This document shows, one piece after another, positions 16,499-26,197 of a DNA stretch of 64,000 bases. This DNA is from an uncultured Lachnospiraceae bacterium. Its GTDB lineage: Bacteria; Bacillota; Clostridia; Lachnospirales; Lachnospiraceae. Under the pieces are notes generated by a model. The model did no database searches. It had not been told where the DNA came from and saw only the letters and a program-made list of their open reading frames with translations. The number at the start of each line of letters is the position of its first letter. The first letter of the stretch is position 1. The translations under genes were made by a program, and so were the position numbers. The DNA is taken from NCBI GenBank assembly GCA_910584585.1, contig CAJUBP010000019.1:1-64000 (forward strand), in the 5' to 3' direction.

Positions 16499-17341
16499 TT
16501 ATTTTCTTTTCCTGTTTAGATGAATCTTCCATTTTTTCAACGTCTCCGGATAAGCCCTGGACTTCATGCCCGGAAATGCCCGCATGAGACGCTTCATTCC
16601 TGCGCTTTCATGTTCCATAAGAGCCTCCAGTTCCTGCTGAAGCCGTTTTCTCTTCTCCGCAAGCTCTTCGCACCCTTCCGTTATTTCTGCAGCTTTCAGC
16701 TCAATGGTCTCTTTCAGTTCCTCTCTCTTTTCTACAGCGGCAGTAACGCCCTCATAAATATTCTCTCCGATTTCATCTGAAACCTCCCGTATTCTTAAGG
16801 CCGCTTCATCCATAAGTTTCAGCCGCTTATTAAACTTAAGTATTGTGCTGACAGTAATTGCTAAATCTAATACAAAAAGAACGATAAGCAGAACAAGGAA
16901 TACTGTACCGAGAGCATTCGGAATACTTTTCACAAATTTATAAATTCCAGGATGTATCACATCCATCACCAAAGTACAGCCAATTCCCCACAAAAGAGAA
17001 AATTTCAGACAAACATACCCGCAAATATTAAAGTTTTCATCAGAATAATCCCACCATTGGTTATGGAATAATTTTTCCAGCAAAAATCCCGTCACAAATT
17101 CAATCACGGAAGTGAGTATTACTGATCCGATAAAAAGCAAAACAAAATTTTTCTTCAAAGGAGTCAAAAAGGCAATTACTACCAAAACGCCGCAGCCATA
17201 AATGGGACAGACAGGCCCGTTTAAAAATCCTCTGTTGACAAACTGCTTTACTTCCAACGCCGCATAGGCCACTTCTGTGCACCAGCCCAGAAACGCGTAA
17301 ATCAAAAATATCCAGGCTGTCTCATATAATGATACTGGCAT
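16499..17341 (-). CDS. CmpB-like putative ABC-transporter membrane protein
   Basis: A 280-residue protein with about five hydrophobic segments in its first 165 residues and a long charged helical tail. The sequence around FLGWCTEVAYAALE, NRGFLNGPVCPIYGCG and WWDYSD marks the ABC_trans_CmpB family. The Glu/Lys-rich tail (about residues 170-260) looks like a coiled coil. AAAGGAG precedes the ATG. It lies downstream of the TelA and XpaC genes in the same direction. Function unknown despite the family name; no ATPase partner of ordinary type is adjacent. Confidence 0.8.
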   Translation of the reverse strand: MPVSLYETAWIFLIYAFLGWCTEVAYAALEVKQFVNRGFLNGPVCPIYGCGVLVVIAFLTPLKKNFVLLFIGSVILTSVIEFVTGFLLEKLFHNQWWDYSDENFNICGYVCLKFSLLWGIGCTLVMDVIHPGIYKFVKSIPNALGTVFLVLLIVLFVLDLAITVSTILKFNKRLKLMDEAALRIREVSDEIGENIYEGVTAAVEKREELKETIELKAAEITEGCEELAEKRKRLQQELEALMEHESAGMKRLMRAFPGMKSRAYPETLKKWKIHLNRKRK

Positions 17342-17380
17342 AAAATAAAATACTCCTTTAATTTTTAATTTAATTTCTTG

Positions 17381-18514
17381 TTATCCCTGAATCTGAAGAA
17401 GTTTTTCTTTCAATTCACCTTCCAGGCGGTTCATCTCTTTCTCGGCTTCCCTGCGTTTTTCTTTTCCCTCTTTCTGAATACGCATCACTTCATCTAAAGT
17501 GGAGATCAAGGATTCATTGGTCTTACGCAGCGTCTCCATATCAATGATTCCCCGCTCAGATTCTCTGGCTGTTTCCACTGTAGCCATCTTCAGCCGCTCT
17601 GCATTCTTCATCAACAGTTCATTGGTCAGATCGGTCACTTCCCGCTGCGCCTGAGCCGCCTGAGCGGAATGCTCCACCCCCATGGCAAGAACCATCTGAC
17701 TTTTCCACAAGGGAATGGTATTTACAATGGTAGACTGAATCTTCTCCACCATAACAGTATCATTATTCTGCACCAGGCGGATCTGGGGGGCTGTCTGTAT
17801 GGAAATCATTCTCGTCAGCTCCAGATCATGGATTTTCTTCTCAAACCGGGTGCAGAGAGATTCCAGATCTTTGGCTTCCTGGGCGTCCTCCGGCAGTCCG
17901 GAACGGTTTGCCTTCTCGATTAACTCTGCAAGCTCCGTCTTCCTTACCTGCTCCAATTTCTTCTTTCCTGCCAGAATATACATGGATAGTTCTTTAAAGT
18001 AAACTTTATTCTGCTGATACATTTTATCCAGAATTGCAGCGTCTTTCATCAATTGAACCTGATGCCCTTCCAGAACCTTGCAGATTTTATTGACATTGGT
18101 CTCGGCCTTGTCATATTTCGCTTTTAATGCCGTTAATTTATTGGAAGATTTCTTAAATCTTGCCAGAAAACCTTTTTCCTCTTCTGCATCAAATCCTTTC
18201 AGCTCCGTCACTACCCCAGTCAGCAAATCGCCGATTTCCCCCAAATCCTTCGTCTGGACATTTTCCAGCGCTTTTTCAGAAAAATCCGCCATTTTCTTCT
18301 GAGTTCCGGCGCCATACTGCAGCACAATATTCGAATTGTGCAAATCAATCTGGCTGGTAAACTGATCTACCATCCGCCGCTCTTCCTCTGTCAGAATATT
18401 ATCGTCCCAGGCAGGTTCCGCCGGCTCCCTTTTTTCTTCTGCCATCGCTTCCTTTTCCGGAAACGGATCTAATGTCAATACCGGTGCATCCGCAAATTCT
18501 AATCCTTCACTCAT
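17381..18514 (-). CDS. TelA-family toxic anion resistance protein
   Basis: A 377-residue, largely helical cytoplasmic protein matching the TelA/KlaA family across its length. After an acidic leader come the conserved QIDLHNSNIVLQYGAGTQKK segment, the central helices around LARFKKSSNKLTALKAKYDKAE, and a C-terminal stretch (KIQSTIVNTIPLWKSQMVLA) that is the family's best signature. GGAGGAAAAGC precedes the ATG. The XpaC gene lies directly upstream; TelA-XpaC pairing is common in Firmicutes and suggests an envelope-stress function rather than tellurite resistance proper. Confidence 0.9.
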   Translation of the reverse strand: MSEGLEFADAPVLTLDPFPEKEAMAEEKREPAEPAWDDNILTEEERRMVDQFTSQIDLHNSNIVLQYGAGTQKKMADFSEKALENVQTKDLGEIGDLLTGVVTELKGFDAEEEKGFLARFKKSSNKLTALKAKYDKAETNVNKICKVLEGHQVQLMKDAAILDKMYQQNKVYFKELSMYILAGKKKLEQVRKTELAELIEKANRSGLPEDAQEAKDLESLCTRFEKKIHDLELTRMISIQTAPQIRLVQNNDTVMVEKIQSTIVNTIPLWKSQMVLAMGVEHSAQAAQAQREVTDLTNELLMKNAERLKMATVETARESERGIIDMETLRKTNESLISTLDEVMRIQKEGKEKRREAEKEMNRLEGELKEKLLQIQG

Positions 18515-18612
18515 GCTTTTCCTCCATTTTTCAATAAAATTATATCATCATTCAATTTTTTCTTTTCGGATTCTTCTTTAAATAACTATAAAACATTAAA
18601 TATAATTTATAT

Positions 18613-19872
18613 TTATTTAAAGTCATTTCCCGTCAGTCCCTCCTGTGCCAGCATCGTGTGCAGCACAGAAATATCAGAAGACAAGTCCCAGGCCACTTCC
18701 TCAAAAAGACTGTCCAGAAGCTTTTCAAAGGCAAGATTCAGCGTGTCCAAAGTCTGTTCAATCTCTTTTTTGGAAGAAATAATATTTTCTCCCTGTATGG
18801 GCTGGCTGTCCAACTGCTGATATGCTTCCAGAAGCTTCACGGTAGTAGGCAGGTAATACTCCATCAGTTTTTGAATATCATCAAGAGAATCCGGATCTTC
18901 TCTCACCCGATCAAATATCTTCTGAATCAGCAGCTCCATATGGGAAATCTTCCGGGAAATCTTCTCTTCCGGAATCTTCTGATTGCACTGGCGGATTTTT
19001 CTGATATATTCTTTTCCCTCTGAAATTACTTTCTGAACCTCTGGGTTTAAACTGCTGTCCGAATCTTGAGAGCGTCCCTGTCCTTCTAATTCCCTCTGTC
19101 TTTGTTCTGTCTCTTTTTGTTCTGTCTGTTTTTGTTCTAACCGCTGTTTCTGGATATTCTGATATTCCTGATAAGTATCATGGCTAACCATCAGGCAGGT
19201 GTTCTCCTGATCTAAATGCCCCTGCCGAAACCAGCCCTTATCAATCATTTTCTTTAAATCTTTCACTACAAACCGAAAAGATTTCCCGCTTCTGTCTGCA
19301 AGTTCTTTAATGTTACAGTAAGTTCTTCCCTGCAGCTGAGCAATATAGTTCTGATACCTCTTTAATCCGGACAGAATGCCGCTCCCCTTCCAGGCCATGA
19401 TTCCGCTGCCGGCAAGCAAGGGAATCAGAATAGCAATTGCAATTTTAATTCCTATCGGAAAGCTGCCCAGAAAGAAACTTACAAGAAATAAAATCATGAT
19501 TGCAATTCCGATTCCTATGCTGAAGGTATAGCCGCACACAGCCAGCGCCCATCCGCCTGCTTTCAGAGAAGTATTTTTTCTGAACAAATCCGTTCTTATA
19601 TCTGATTTCTGCACCTTGAAAGAATTCTGTCTGTCTTGATTATTCTGATAATTTCTTTCTCTCTCTTTTTGCTTCTCATATTCCCCAAAGGACAAAAAAG
19701 AAGCCCGATTTACTGCGTCTCCCGCAGTCTTTAACCCTTTCTGAAGGGCGGACACCGCCTCATTCACTGTATTTGTAATGGCCTTATTCAACTGATTAAA
19801 ATCCTGGGAATTGATGGCGTCATCTACAATATCCTTAATATCTTTCCCGAATTTTTCCCATTCGTTATTCAT
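18613..19872 (-). CDS. XpaC-family protein
   Basis: A 419-residue protein. Two adjacent hydrophobic segments in the middle of the N-terminal half (AVCGYTFSIGIGIAIMILFL and the following IGIKIAIAILIPLLAGSGIM) anchor it in the membrane. A Gln/Glu-rich low-complexity linker follows, then a helical XpaC domain (VQKVISEGKEYIRKIRQCNQ onward). The ATG at 19872 is chosen because GGAGG lies six bases upstream; the frame extends 14 codons further without support. The family was named after hydrolysis of a chromogenic phosphate, but its real role, usually beside TelA, is unknown. Confidence 0.85.
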   Translation of the reverse strand: MNNEWEKFGKDIKDIVDDAINSQDFNQLNKAITNTVNEAVSALQKGLKTAGDAVNRASFLSFGEYEKQKERERNYQNNQDRQNSFKVQKSDIRTDLFRKNTSLKAGGWALAVCGYTFSIGIGIAIMILFLVSFFLGSFPIGIKIAIAILIPLLAGSGIMAWKGSGILSGLKRYQNYIAQLQGRTYCNIKELADRSGKSFRFVVKDLKKMIDKGWFRQGHLDQENTCLMVSHDTYQEYQNIQKQRLEQKQTEQKETEQRQRELEGQGRSQDSDSSLNPEVQKVISEGKEYIRKIRQCNQKIPEEKISRKISHMELLIQKIFDRVREDPDSLDDIQKLMEYYLPTTVKLLEAYQQLDSQPIQGENIISSKKEIEQTLDTLNLAFEKLLDSLFEEVAWDLSSDISVLHTMLAQEGLTGNDFK

Positions 19873-20040
19873 GCATGCCTCCAAATCTCTTCTTTTGAAA
19901 TCATCTACACTCATATTATGGACTAACCTTCCTTTAAAATCAACACTTTTATTACATTGCAGTTGGACACTTTCTTGTGTTCCTATTGTGTTCTTTCAGC
20001 TGAAATGTTAAAATATGTCCGAAAGCGAGGAATAAATAAT

Positions 20041-21741
20041 ATGAAAACATCCAACGATTTAAGAGAATTACTGACAAGGATTGACCATAAAGGCTATCCG
20101 GCTTATAAAGATACCAGAGGAAGTTACCAGTTCGAAGGCTATGTCCTCTCCATCGATCACGTACAGGGAGACCCTTTCGCCGCTCCATCTAAAATAAGCG
20201 TTCATGTTCCCGGAAAGATTGCCGGTTTTCTTTCTGATTTATACCAGGAAAAACATAAACGGATCGCGCTCCAGGATTATCTGCTCCGGAAATTCGCCAA
20301 AGAGACAGACGCCTTTAGCTTCAAGGCAAAGGGATCCGGAAAAAGCGGCCTGATGTCTGTCAGCCGCTGCGGACAGGAAATTTTGGAGCGCACCGCCTGC
20401 GAAATTGAAAAAAACGGAACTGTCATTGTGCGGATGGAAGTTGGTTTTCCCGCCAATGGGCGGACCATCAACAGCAGAGAATTAATCAAAATTCTTTTTG
20501 AATTTCTTCCGGGCTGTGTGAAAAAATCCTTATTTTACGCCTCCCTGAACAAACAGGATGTTCAGAAAAATGCTGAACTTGCAGAAGATCAGCACTATAT
20601 CAGGCAGCAGCTGCCTAAACTGGATCTTGCCGCTTTTGTGGCCAATGGTTCCATCCTTCCCAGAGAATCCGGCGTTTCCAACCGCCCCATGAAACAGGCG
20701 GTTGCTTTCCAGTCTCCCAAATCTATGGAAATCACTCTGGAACTTCCGAACCACGGCACAATTACCGGCATGGGGATCAAACAGGGCATCACTCTGATTG
20801 TAGGAGGCGGATATCATGGTAAATCCACATTGTTAAAGGCACTGGAACTTGGCGTCTACAACCACATTTCCGGCGACGGCAGAGAATTTGTGATTACCGA
20901 CGACACCGCTGTCAAAATTAGGGCGGAAGATGGAAGAAGCATCAAACAATCAGATATTTCCATGTTTATCAATAATCTTCCCAATGGAAAAGATACCGTG
21001 CGTTTCTGCACCCAGGACGCCAGCGGAAGCACTTCCCAGGCTGCCAATGTAATAGAAGCCATGGAAGCCGGAACAAACCTGATGCTGATAGATGAAGATA
21101 CCAGCGCAACTAATTTTATGATTCGGGATGAATTGATGCAGCTTGTCGTAAACCGGGATTCGGAACCTATCACTCCATTTATCGATCGGGTACAGGAACT
21201 TTTCACCCAATACCATATTTCCACCATTCTGGTGGCGGGAAGCTCCGGTTCTTACTTTCACAAAGCGGACTGCATCCTTCAAATGGATCATTACCTGCCG
21301 AAAGACATCACAAACTTTGCCAAAAAGGAAGCGGCAGCCTTTCCGATTCCAAATGATCCGGCAAAGCCCAGCGCAGCTCCATCTTTTAGAAGAATTATTA
21401 AATCAGACATTAACTTTAAGAAGAACGACAGGATTAAGCTGAAAACTCAAGGACGTGACTCTGTGTTAATCAATAAGGAAACAATCGATCTGCGGTACGT
21501 GGAACAATTGGCCGATTCGGAACAGTTATCCTCCCTTGGAATTCTTGTGAAATATGCGCAGCTCCATATTTTTGATGGGAAAAAGACACTGTCAGAGGCA
21601 GTGGAGGAACTTTGCCGTATGCTGGAGGTGAAAGGATTGTCAGCAGTCTGCGAGGGAAGCTATGTGCCCAGCGGGTTTGCTGTGCCGAGAAAACAGGAGA
21701 TATTCGCGTGTTTTAACCGGTATCGCTCTTTGAAACTGTAA
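20041..21741 (+). CDS. ABC-class P-loop ATPase (ABC_ATPase family)
   Basis: A 566-residue soluble ATPase of the stand-alone ABC_ATPase family. The Walker A segment GGGYHGKST sits near residue 260, and Walker B NLMLIDEDTSATNFM near 350. The long N-terminal region (GSYQFEGYVLSIDHVQGDPFA) and the C-terminal GRDSVLINKETIDLRYVEQL segment are family-specific. No transporter subunit is nearby. The ATG at 20041 follows GCGAGGAA; the frame extends upstream without a better start. It is divergent from xpaC/telA. The family's role is unproven; some members associate with RNA. Confidence 0.85.
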   Translation: MKTSNDLRELLTRIDHKGYPAYKDTRGSYQFEGYVLSIDHVQGDPFAAPSKISVHVPGKIAGFLSDLYQEKHKRIALQDYLLRKFAKETDAFSFKAKGSGKSGLMSVSRCGQEILERTACEIEKNGTVIVRMEVGFPANGRTINSRELIKILFEFLPGCVKKSLFYASLNKQDVQKNAELAEDQHYIRQQLPKLDLAAFVANGSILPRESGVSNRPMKQAVAFQSPKSMEITLELPNHGTITGMGIKQGITLIVGGGYHGKSTLLKALELGVYNHISGDGREFVITDDTAVKIRAEDGRSIKQSDISMFINNLPNGKDTVRFCTQDASGSTSQAANVIEAMEAGTNLMLIDEDTSATNFMIRDELMQLVVNRDSEPITPFIDRVQELFTQYHISTILVAGSSGSYFHKADCILQMDHYLPKDITNFAKKEAAAFPIPNDPAKPSAAPSFRRIIKSDINFKKNDRIKLKTQGRDSVLINKETIDLRYVEQLADSEQLSSLGILVKYAQLHIFDGKKTLSEAVEELCRMLEVKGLSAVCEGSYVPSGFAVPRKQEIFACFNRYRSLKL

Positions 21742-21746
21742 TAAGA

Positions 21747-21816
21747 TTAGGAACTGTTCAGAAATAACTTTTAAATAGCGCGCAGAATTTAAAAGTTATT
21801 TCTGAACAGTTCCTAA
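21747..21816. terminator. Perfect 30-bp palindromic hairpin
   Basis: Two fully complementary 30-base arms (21747-21776, 21787-21816) enclose a 10-base loop. The ends read TTAGGAACTGTTC and GAACAGTTCCTAA, so TA dinucleotides flank the palindrome, as for a MITE. It separates convergent genes and should terminate both; its right edge provides the TAG stop of the membrane-protein gene. Confidence 0.7.
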
Positions 21817-22328
21817 GAAACATTTTTAATTTTTCTGTACAGGCAGACGGAACTTATAACATCTGCAGCAAAAATACAGTGAGTGATAAGATACACCGCT
21901 GCAGATGCTGTCGATAACTTCTGTTTCTTTCTCATCCGCAAGACTGCGCAAATTCCATATGAGGAAGAAACAATCATCAGCAAGAATTCCGCTGCCGTCA
22001 AAATCAAAATAAGAATAGGGGAAATAAGCAGAAAAGCAGGCACAACCATCACAAACAGACACAGAATTCCTGCCGCAAATCCTGCCAGATAGAACGGAAT
22101 ATGAAGCAGCTTGACCATCATGCCGCAAAATGATAATTTTTCTTCTGTTCCCTGAAAAGAAAATGCGTTCCAGATATTAAATCCATATATAATAATCGTT
22201 ACAATCGTATAAATAACAAGAAACATCACATGGTTCTTACCTGTTTGATCCGGCACAATCAGAAACAGAAAAAACAGGTAAGGCCATATTGTTAAAATGA
22301 CAGGAAATACTTTTTCATATTTTCTCAT
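21813..22328 (-). CDS. Small hypothetical multi-pass membrane protein
   Basis: About 171 residues with five or six hydrophobic segments and few charged residues between them. I do not recognise the family. The ATG at 22328 is preferred because GGATGG lies about eight bases upstream; Met at 22340 or GTG at 22355 are also in frame. Its stop codon lies in the edge of the 30-bp palindrome, so the original 3' end may have been altered. The gene lies 50 bases downstream of the XRE/TPR-like regulator and may be controlled by it. Confidence 0.6.
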   Translation of the reverse strand: MRKYEKVFPVILTIWPYLFFLFLIVPDQTGKNHVMFLVIYTIVTIIIYGFNIWNAFSFQGTEEKLSFCGMMVKLLHIPFYLAGFAAGILCLFVMVVPAFLLISPILILILTAAEFLLMIVSSSYGICAVLRMRKKQKLSTASAAVYLITHCIFAADVISSVCLYRKIKNVS

Positions 22329-22376
22329 ATATTTTTCCATCCCTTTCCAAGGCACAAATAAATTGTAAAAGTTTTG

Positions 22377-23573
22377 TCAAATTCTTTCACTCTTTTTTCT
22401 CTCTTTTCTCTTTAATTCCTCTAATTTCTTCTTACATACCGGATGTTCCAGCAATGGGTGATACAGAGGATTTTCTGCTGTGACTTGATACAGGCTGAAA
22501 CCGCTGGGAAGAACTCCAGGCTTTTCCCAGGATGCTTCTATCGTCTCAATCATTTCATCCATCAAGTGAACATAATGTTCTGCCGCCTGTTCCATATCAT
22601 CCATGTGAAGATATACTTCTGTCAGCAGTTCTGAAGGATGCACGAAGCTCAAAATAGGCATTGCTTTTCGAACCTGATAATATTCCTTTGCAAGGGACAG
22701 CGCCTCTGTCAGATTGCCTTCTCTTATACTGGCATCAAATAAAATACGGATATCTGCCAAAAGATTTATCAAATCTCTTACCTTTGCCTGATTGAGGCAC
22801 AACCTTGTATCTTCCGTTTTTCCCTGTTTCAGATAAATCCGGGCCAATAAATGGGAAGTATTTGCCCCCTCCGGAGGGAGATCTTTTAAGATCTGTTCCG
22901 CTTCCTGTAATTTTTCTTCTTGAATATATCTTGCGCTTAAGGAAATAGCGGCGGCCTGCCGATATCCGAAATTGTCATACAATTTTTCATCCTGGTACAC
23001 TTCTTCCAAAAGACGGGTGGATTGTTCCAGATAATTCTGGAATATCTTTTCCTCATCTTCCTCCTCTTTGCCAGTATCTTCTGACGCTTCATTCTCTTTG
23101 GTCATACCTTCTGCTTTCTTATTTTTCTCCAACGTATTTTCTTTTTTGTTACTTCTGCCCTCCGAAGAATTTTGCTGTTCACATCCGGATTCTTGAATTT
23201 TCACAGTAAACGCATACATTATGACCGAATTTGCTGTTTTTAATTTCAGGTAATTGTCATTTGGATACTCTTTCTGCAGTTCAAATGCCTGTTCCATTCC
23301 GGCCTGATATCCCTGTTTCACACAAATTTCATGCAATTTTGCCATAAAATCATCCACTTCCTGTCTCGAAATATTTTTCCGAAAGGAAAATAAATCATTT
23401 ATATCTGTATGAAGCGCTCTGGCAATGGGCATTAACAGCGAAATGTCAGGCATAGCAGCCCCGGTTTCCCATTTACTGACAGCCGGCACTGAAACGCCTA
23501 CCTCTTTGGCAAGCTGTTCCTGGGTAAAATTCTGCTGTTTTCTTAAAAAAGCAATTTTCTTTCCGATTTCCAT
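22377..23573 (-). CDS. XRE regulator with helical-repeat sensor region
   Basis: A 398-residue protein. Residues 1-65 are a classic XRE HTH (IGKKIAFLRKQQNFTQEQLAKEVGVSVPAVSKWE, split here only by its own helices). A low-complexity Lys/Glu segment lies around residues 145-190, and the rest is TPR-like helices (YLEQSTRLLEEVYQDEKLYDNFGYRQ, LEEAxxIL-type pairs). That layout suggests an intracellular peptide- or protein-sensing regulator. AGGAGA precedes the ATG at 23573; the upstream in-frame codons lie in a relic repeat. The small membrane protein gene downstream may be a target. Confidence 0.8.
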   Translation of the reverse strand: MEIGKKIAFLRKQQNFTQEQLAKEVGVSVPAVSKWETGAAMPDISLLMPIARALHTDINDLFSFRKNISRQEVDDFMAKLHEICVKQGYQAGMEQAFELQKEYPNDNYLKLKTANSVIMYAFTVKIQESGCEQQNSSEGRSNKKENTLEKNKKAEGMTKENEASEDTGKEEEDEEKIFQNYLEQSTRLLEEVYQDEKLYDNFGYRQAAAISLSARYIQEEKLQEAEQILKDLPPEGANTSHLLARIYLKQGKTEDTRLCLNQAKVRDLINLLADIRILFDASIREGNLTEALSLAKEYYQVRKAMPILSFVHPSELLTEVYLHMDDMEQAAEHYVHLMDEMIETIEASWEKPGVLPSGFSLYQVTAENPLYHPLLEHPVCKKKLEELKRKERKKSERI

Positions 23574-23602
23574 ACGGATTCTCCTGTCTGATCTGAAAGC
23601 AT

Positions 23603-23666
23603 ACCTTAAATTTGACATAAAATTTGACGCAAACTGGAGTTGCAGCAAGTAATTTTAAGGTACGAT
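23603..23666. repeat. Diverged relic of the MITE-like element
   Basis: This stretch aligns loosely with the right half of the palindromic element: a TTAAATTTGACATAAAATTTGA segment is comparable with its CTAAATTCAGCATAAAATC core, and it ends AATTTTAAGGTACG. It overlaps the 5' leader of the XRE/TPR-like gene. Similarity is partial, so the call is tentative. Confidence 0.4.
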
Positions 23667-23747
23667 CCGGTCAATAGCTTATACTTCATTATAAAACGCT
23701 TTTTCTAAATACACAATGGAACATCCTTCAACTATTCCAGTTCCCGA

Positions 23748-24545
23748 TTAACTGCCGGTTAATCTTTTTGCCACAACAACAAACCTTTCTCTGTCTGAAT
23801 TGCCGTAGCAGGTGGACAGCGTCAGAAATGTATCGCCGAAAACGGCTGTCACTCCAGTATCATAGAGAGATTTCTCTTTCACATTCTCATAGAAATCCAA
23901 AAATTCTTCCTCTGTGTCAGCCTGATAAAACTGATAATATTTAAAGTCTTCTGATTCATCAATCGCTGACACAAAAACAGCCATAACTTCATAAGTCCGC
24001 TCTTCATAAAGCGTATCAAACTCAATTATCTTATGCTCCTGATAAAATTTCTGATTCCTGTATTCATCCAGGCTGCCGAACATAGAACCATCCCGCATAT
24101 TGTGTCCATAGATAATAAAATTTGTTCCAGGCGTATCAAGATCTGCAGACTTTCTCACATACAGGCAGCCATACTTATCTTTTTCCCGGTAAAAATTATG
24201 ATTCAGATAATATTCATCGTCCTCGCACTGCATGACAGGATGATCTATTTCTGTGCTTACTATTGTGAGCCATCCTGCCAAATCTGAATTTTTCTGATAA
24301 AGATTTTGAAATTTATTCAGGATTTTATTATTTTCCGTTTTGCTTTCTGGAAAATTTTCTGCTGTTTGCTTCTTATTTTCTGCTGTCTGCTCTTTATCTT
24401 CTTTTTTGAGAAGGTTTCTTATTTCTTCCTGCTGTCTTCCGTGGCTTATGGATAAATAACAGGATTGGCAGATTGGAATCAAGCATATGATCATAATCAA
24501 CAGCAATATTCTTCTTATTATTTTAATTGTCTTCTTTTTTTGCAT
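23748..24545 (-). CDS. Class B sortase
   Basis: A 265-residue membrane-anchored transpeptidase. The hydrophobic segment at residues 11-28 is the anchor, followed by a charged linker. The sortase fold contains the catalytic triad: His in NFIIYGHNM, Cys in LTLSTCYGN and Arg in DRERFVVVAKR. Length and the wording around these motifs indicate class B. It would join a surface protein carrying a (S/P)PxTG-like signal to the cell wall; the giant surface protein encoded 3 kb away ends with EPRTG and is the obvious candidate. Its 5' end overlaps the AAA gene by 23 bases. Confidence 0.9.
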   Translation of the reverse strand: MQKKKTIKIIRRILLLIMIICLIPICQSCYLSISHGRQQEEIRNLLKKEDKEQTAENKKQTAENFPESKTENNKILNKFQNLYQKNSDLAGWLTIVSTEIDHPVMQCEDDEYYLNHNFYREKDKYGCLYVRKSADLDTPGTNFIIYGHNMRDGSMFGSLDEYRNQKFYQEHKIIEFDTLYEERTYEVMAVFVSAIDESEDFKYYQFYQADTEEEFLDFYENVKEKSLYDTGVTAVFGDTFLTLSTCYGNSDRERFVVVAKRLTGS

Positions 24546-26112
24546 ATTTCTCTATGATACAGCTATGGATTTTATCCCCGCTGTCTTTGTTATAATTGAC
24601 TCCCACAAGCAATATGTCACCGTTAAAACGCTCCAGTGCCTGGACATAATTTCTGTCTTTGATTTGCTGCAGTGCTGTAATGGCGGACTTATCGTATTTT
24701 AATTCTATGACAATGGCAGGCTTTCCTGCCGCATGCGGCAGCGGCATAAAGACAATATCCGCAAATCCCCGACCTGAGGGCAATTCCCTGATCATCTGAT
24801 AATCTTTCCTTGCACTGTAATAGGCAAGGCCTACGGCACAGGCAAGAGAATTCTCATCATTGTAAGTCAGAACAGAAGACACTTCCGTATGAGCCTGATC
24901 TAGCCCTTTTGCAACACTTGCTTCATCACAAAGAAGCGTTGCTTCCATCAGCTTTTCAGAAGCATCCAGAACACGCATAACTTCTGTCCAGCCGCCCACA
25001 CTCATTGCATTTTCAAATTCCCCCATGATTTCTTTATTTGGAATAAATGCTTTCCTTTCATTTCCCTCATACCCCAGATATCCCAAATGAATCAGCAGCG
25101 TGAGCACATCATCCTTCGTCTTAAAGGTCCGCATATCATTTTGAAAGCTCAAAGTATTCACTTTCACATGTTCACCGCTCAGCATTCTTACAATATCCGC
25201 CCGAAGGCCGTCAAAATTCATATCTATATAAATCTTAAGCGCCTCATATGTTTCCGTGGAAGTCCAATAGTTAGAAAAATGACGGAATTTCATAGCTGCA
25301 ACTACTGATCTCGGATTGTAAATATGTTGGAACCGTCGGAATCTATAGCCGTCATACCATTCGCTGGTTTTAGAAAAATCCATCTCAAATCTCTCACAAA
25401 GCTCCTTTACCTCTGCTTCTGTAAAACCTGTATATTCTTCAAAAACATTCTGATCTGTCATAGAATACTCCCAGAACATATTTAATGCTGAATGTTCTCC
25501 GTATTTTTTGACAGGCAGAATCCCAGTCATATAGGTTAACGCAACGTAAACCTGATCTTTCAGAAGCCCCCGCAGGAAATCAAGATACTGCTTCTGCATT
25601 TTTTCTTCTTTTTGTCTCTCTCGAATGACACAATCCCATTCATCGATCAGAAAAATGAATTTTTTCCCTGTTTTTGCGTAAATTTTCTTTAATGTATCAG
25701 CCAGCCCTTTCTTATTCCCTGTGAGATATTCACCATATTCTTCTAAAAGTTCTTCCAGAACCTCCTGTTCTAAGTATTCTGTCAGACTCTGGTTTTTCGC
25801 CCCAATCAGAAACTGCTGCATATTCAGAAAAATTACATCATATTGATTTAAATGTTCCTGATAACTGTTATCTTTTTCTATTTCAAGCCCCTCAAACAGC
25901 TTTCTGGAATCGCACCCGCAGCTGTAATAAGCTGCAAGCGTCTCAAGAGCCATAGATTTCCCAAAACGCCGCGGCCTGCTGATACAAATATATTTCTCTT
26001 TTGTGCTGATAAGCGCATTTGTACAGGTAATCAGCCCTGTTTTATCTACATAGATGGGAGAACGAACAGACTCCCAAAATCCATCATTTCCCGGATTTAA
26101 ATAAATTCCCAT
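24523..26112 (-). CDS. AAA-ATPase-like protein with PD-(D/E)xK nuclease-like C-terminus
   Basis: A 529-residue protein of the AAA-ATPase_like/PDDEXK_9 type. The P-loop variant SRPRRFGKS lies near residue 45 and the Walker B FIFLIDEWD near 175. The C-terminal domain ends with the nuclease core IVIELKYDKSA, with Asp upstream in GFADIVF. Such proteins are numerous in gut Firmicutes and Bacteroidetes; no function is firmly known and they are often considered mobile or defence-related. It overlaps the sortase gene downstream, but the pairing is probably incidental. Confidence 0.87.
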   Translation of the reverse strand: MGIYLNPGNDGFWESVRSPIYVDKTGLITCTNALISTKEKYICISRPRRFGKSMALETLAAYYSCGCDSRKLFEGLEIEKDNSYQEHLNQYDVIFLNMQQFLIGAKNQSLTEYLEQEVLEELLEEYGEYLTGNKKGLADTLKKIYAKTGKKFIFLIDEWDCVIRERQKEEKMQKQYLDFLRGLLKDQVYVALTYMTGILPVKKYGEHSALNMFWEYSMTDQNVFEEYTGFTEAEVKELCERFEMDFSKTSEWYDGYRFRRFQHIYNPRSVVAAMKFRHFSNYWTSTETYEALKIYIDMNFDGLRADIVRMLSGEHVKVNTLSFQNDMRTFKTKDDVLTLLIHLGYLGYEGNERKAFIPNKEIMGEFENAMSVGGWTEVMRVLDASEKLMEATLLCDEASVAKGLDQAHTEVSSVLTYNDENSLACAVGLAYYSARKDYQMIRELPSGRGFADIVFMPLPHAAGKPAIVIELKYDKSAITALQQIKDRNYVQALERFNGDILLVGVNYNKDSGDKIHSCIIEKYAKKEDN

Positions 26113-26197
26113 TACAATTCCTCTCTGGCAAAACTGCCCTTTTCTTGTATTATAAACGATAGAATTACTGATTTCCAGGGTCTCTTTATATATTTTA

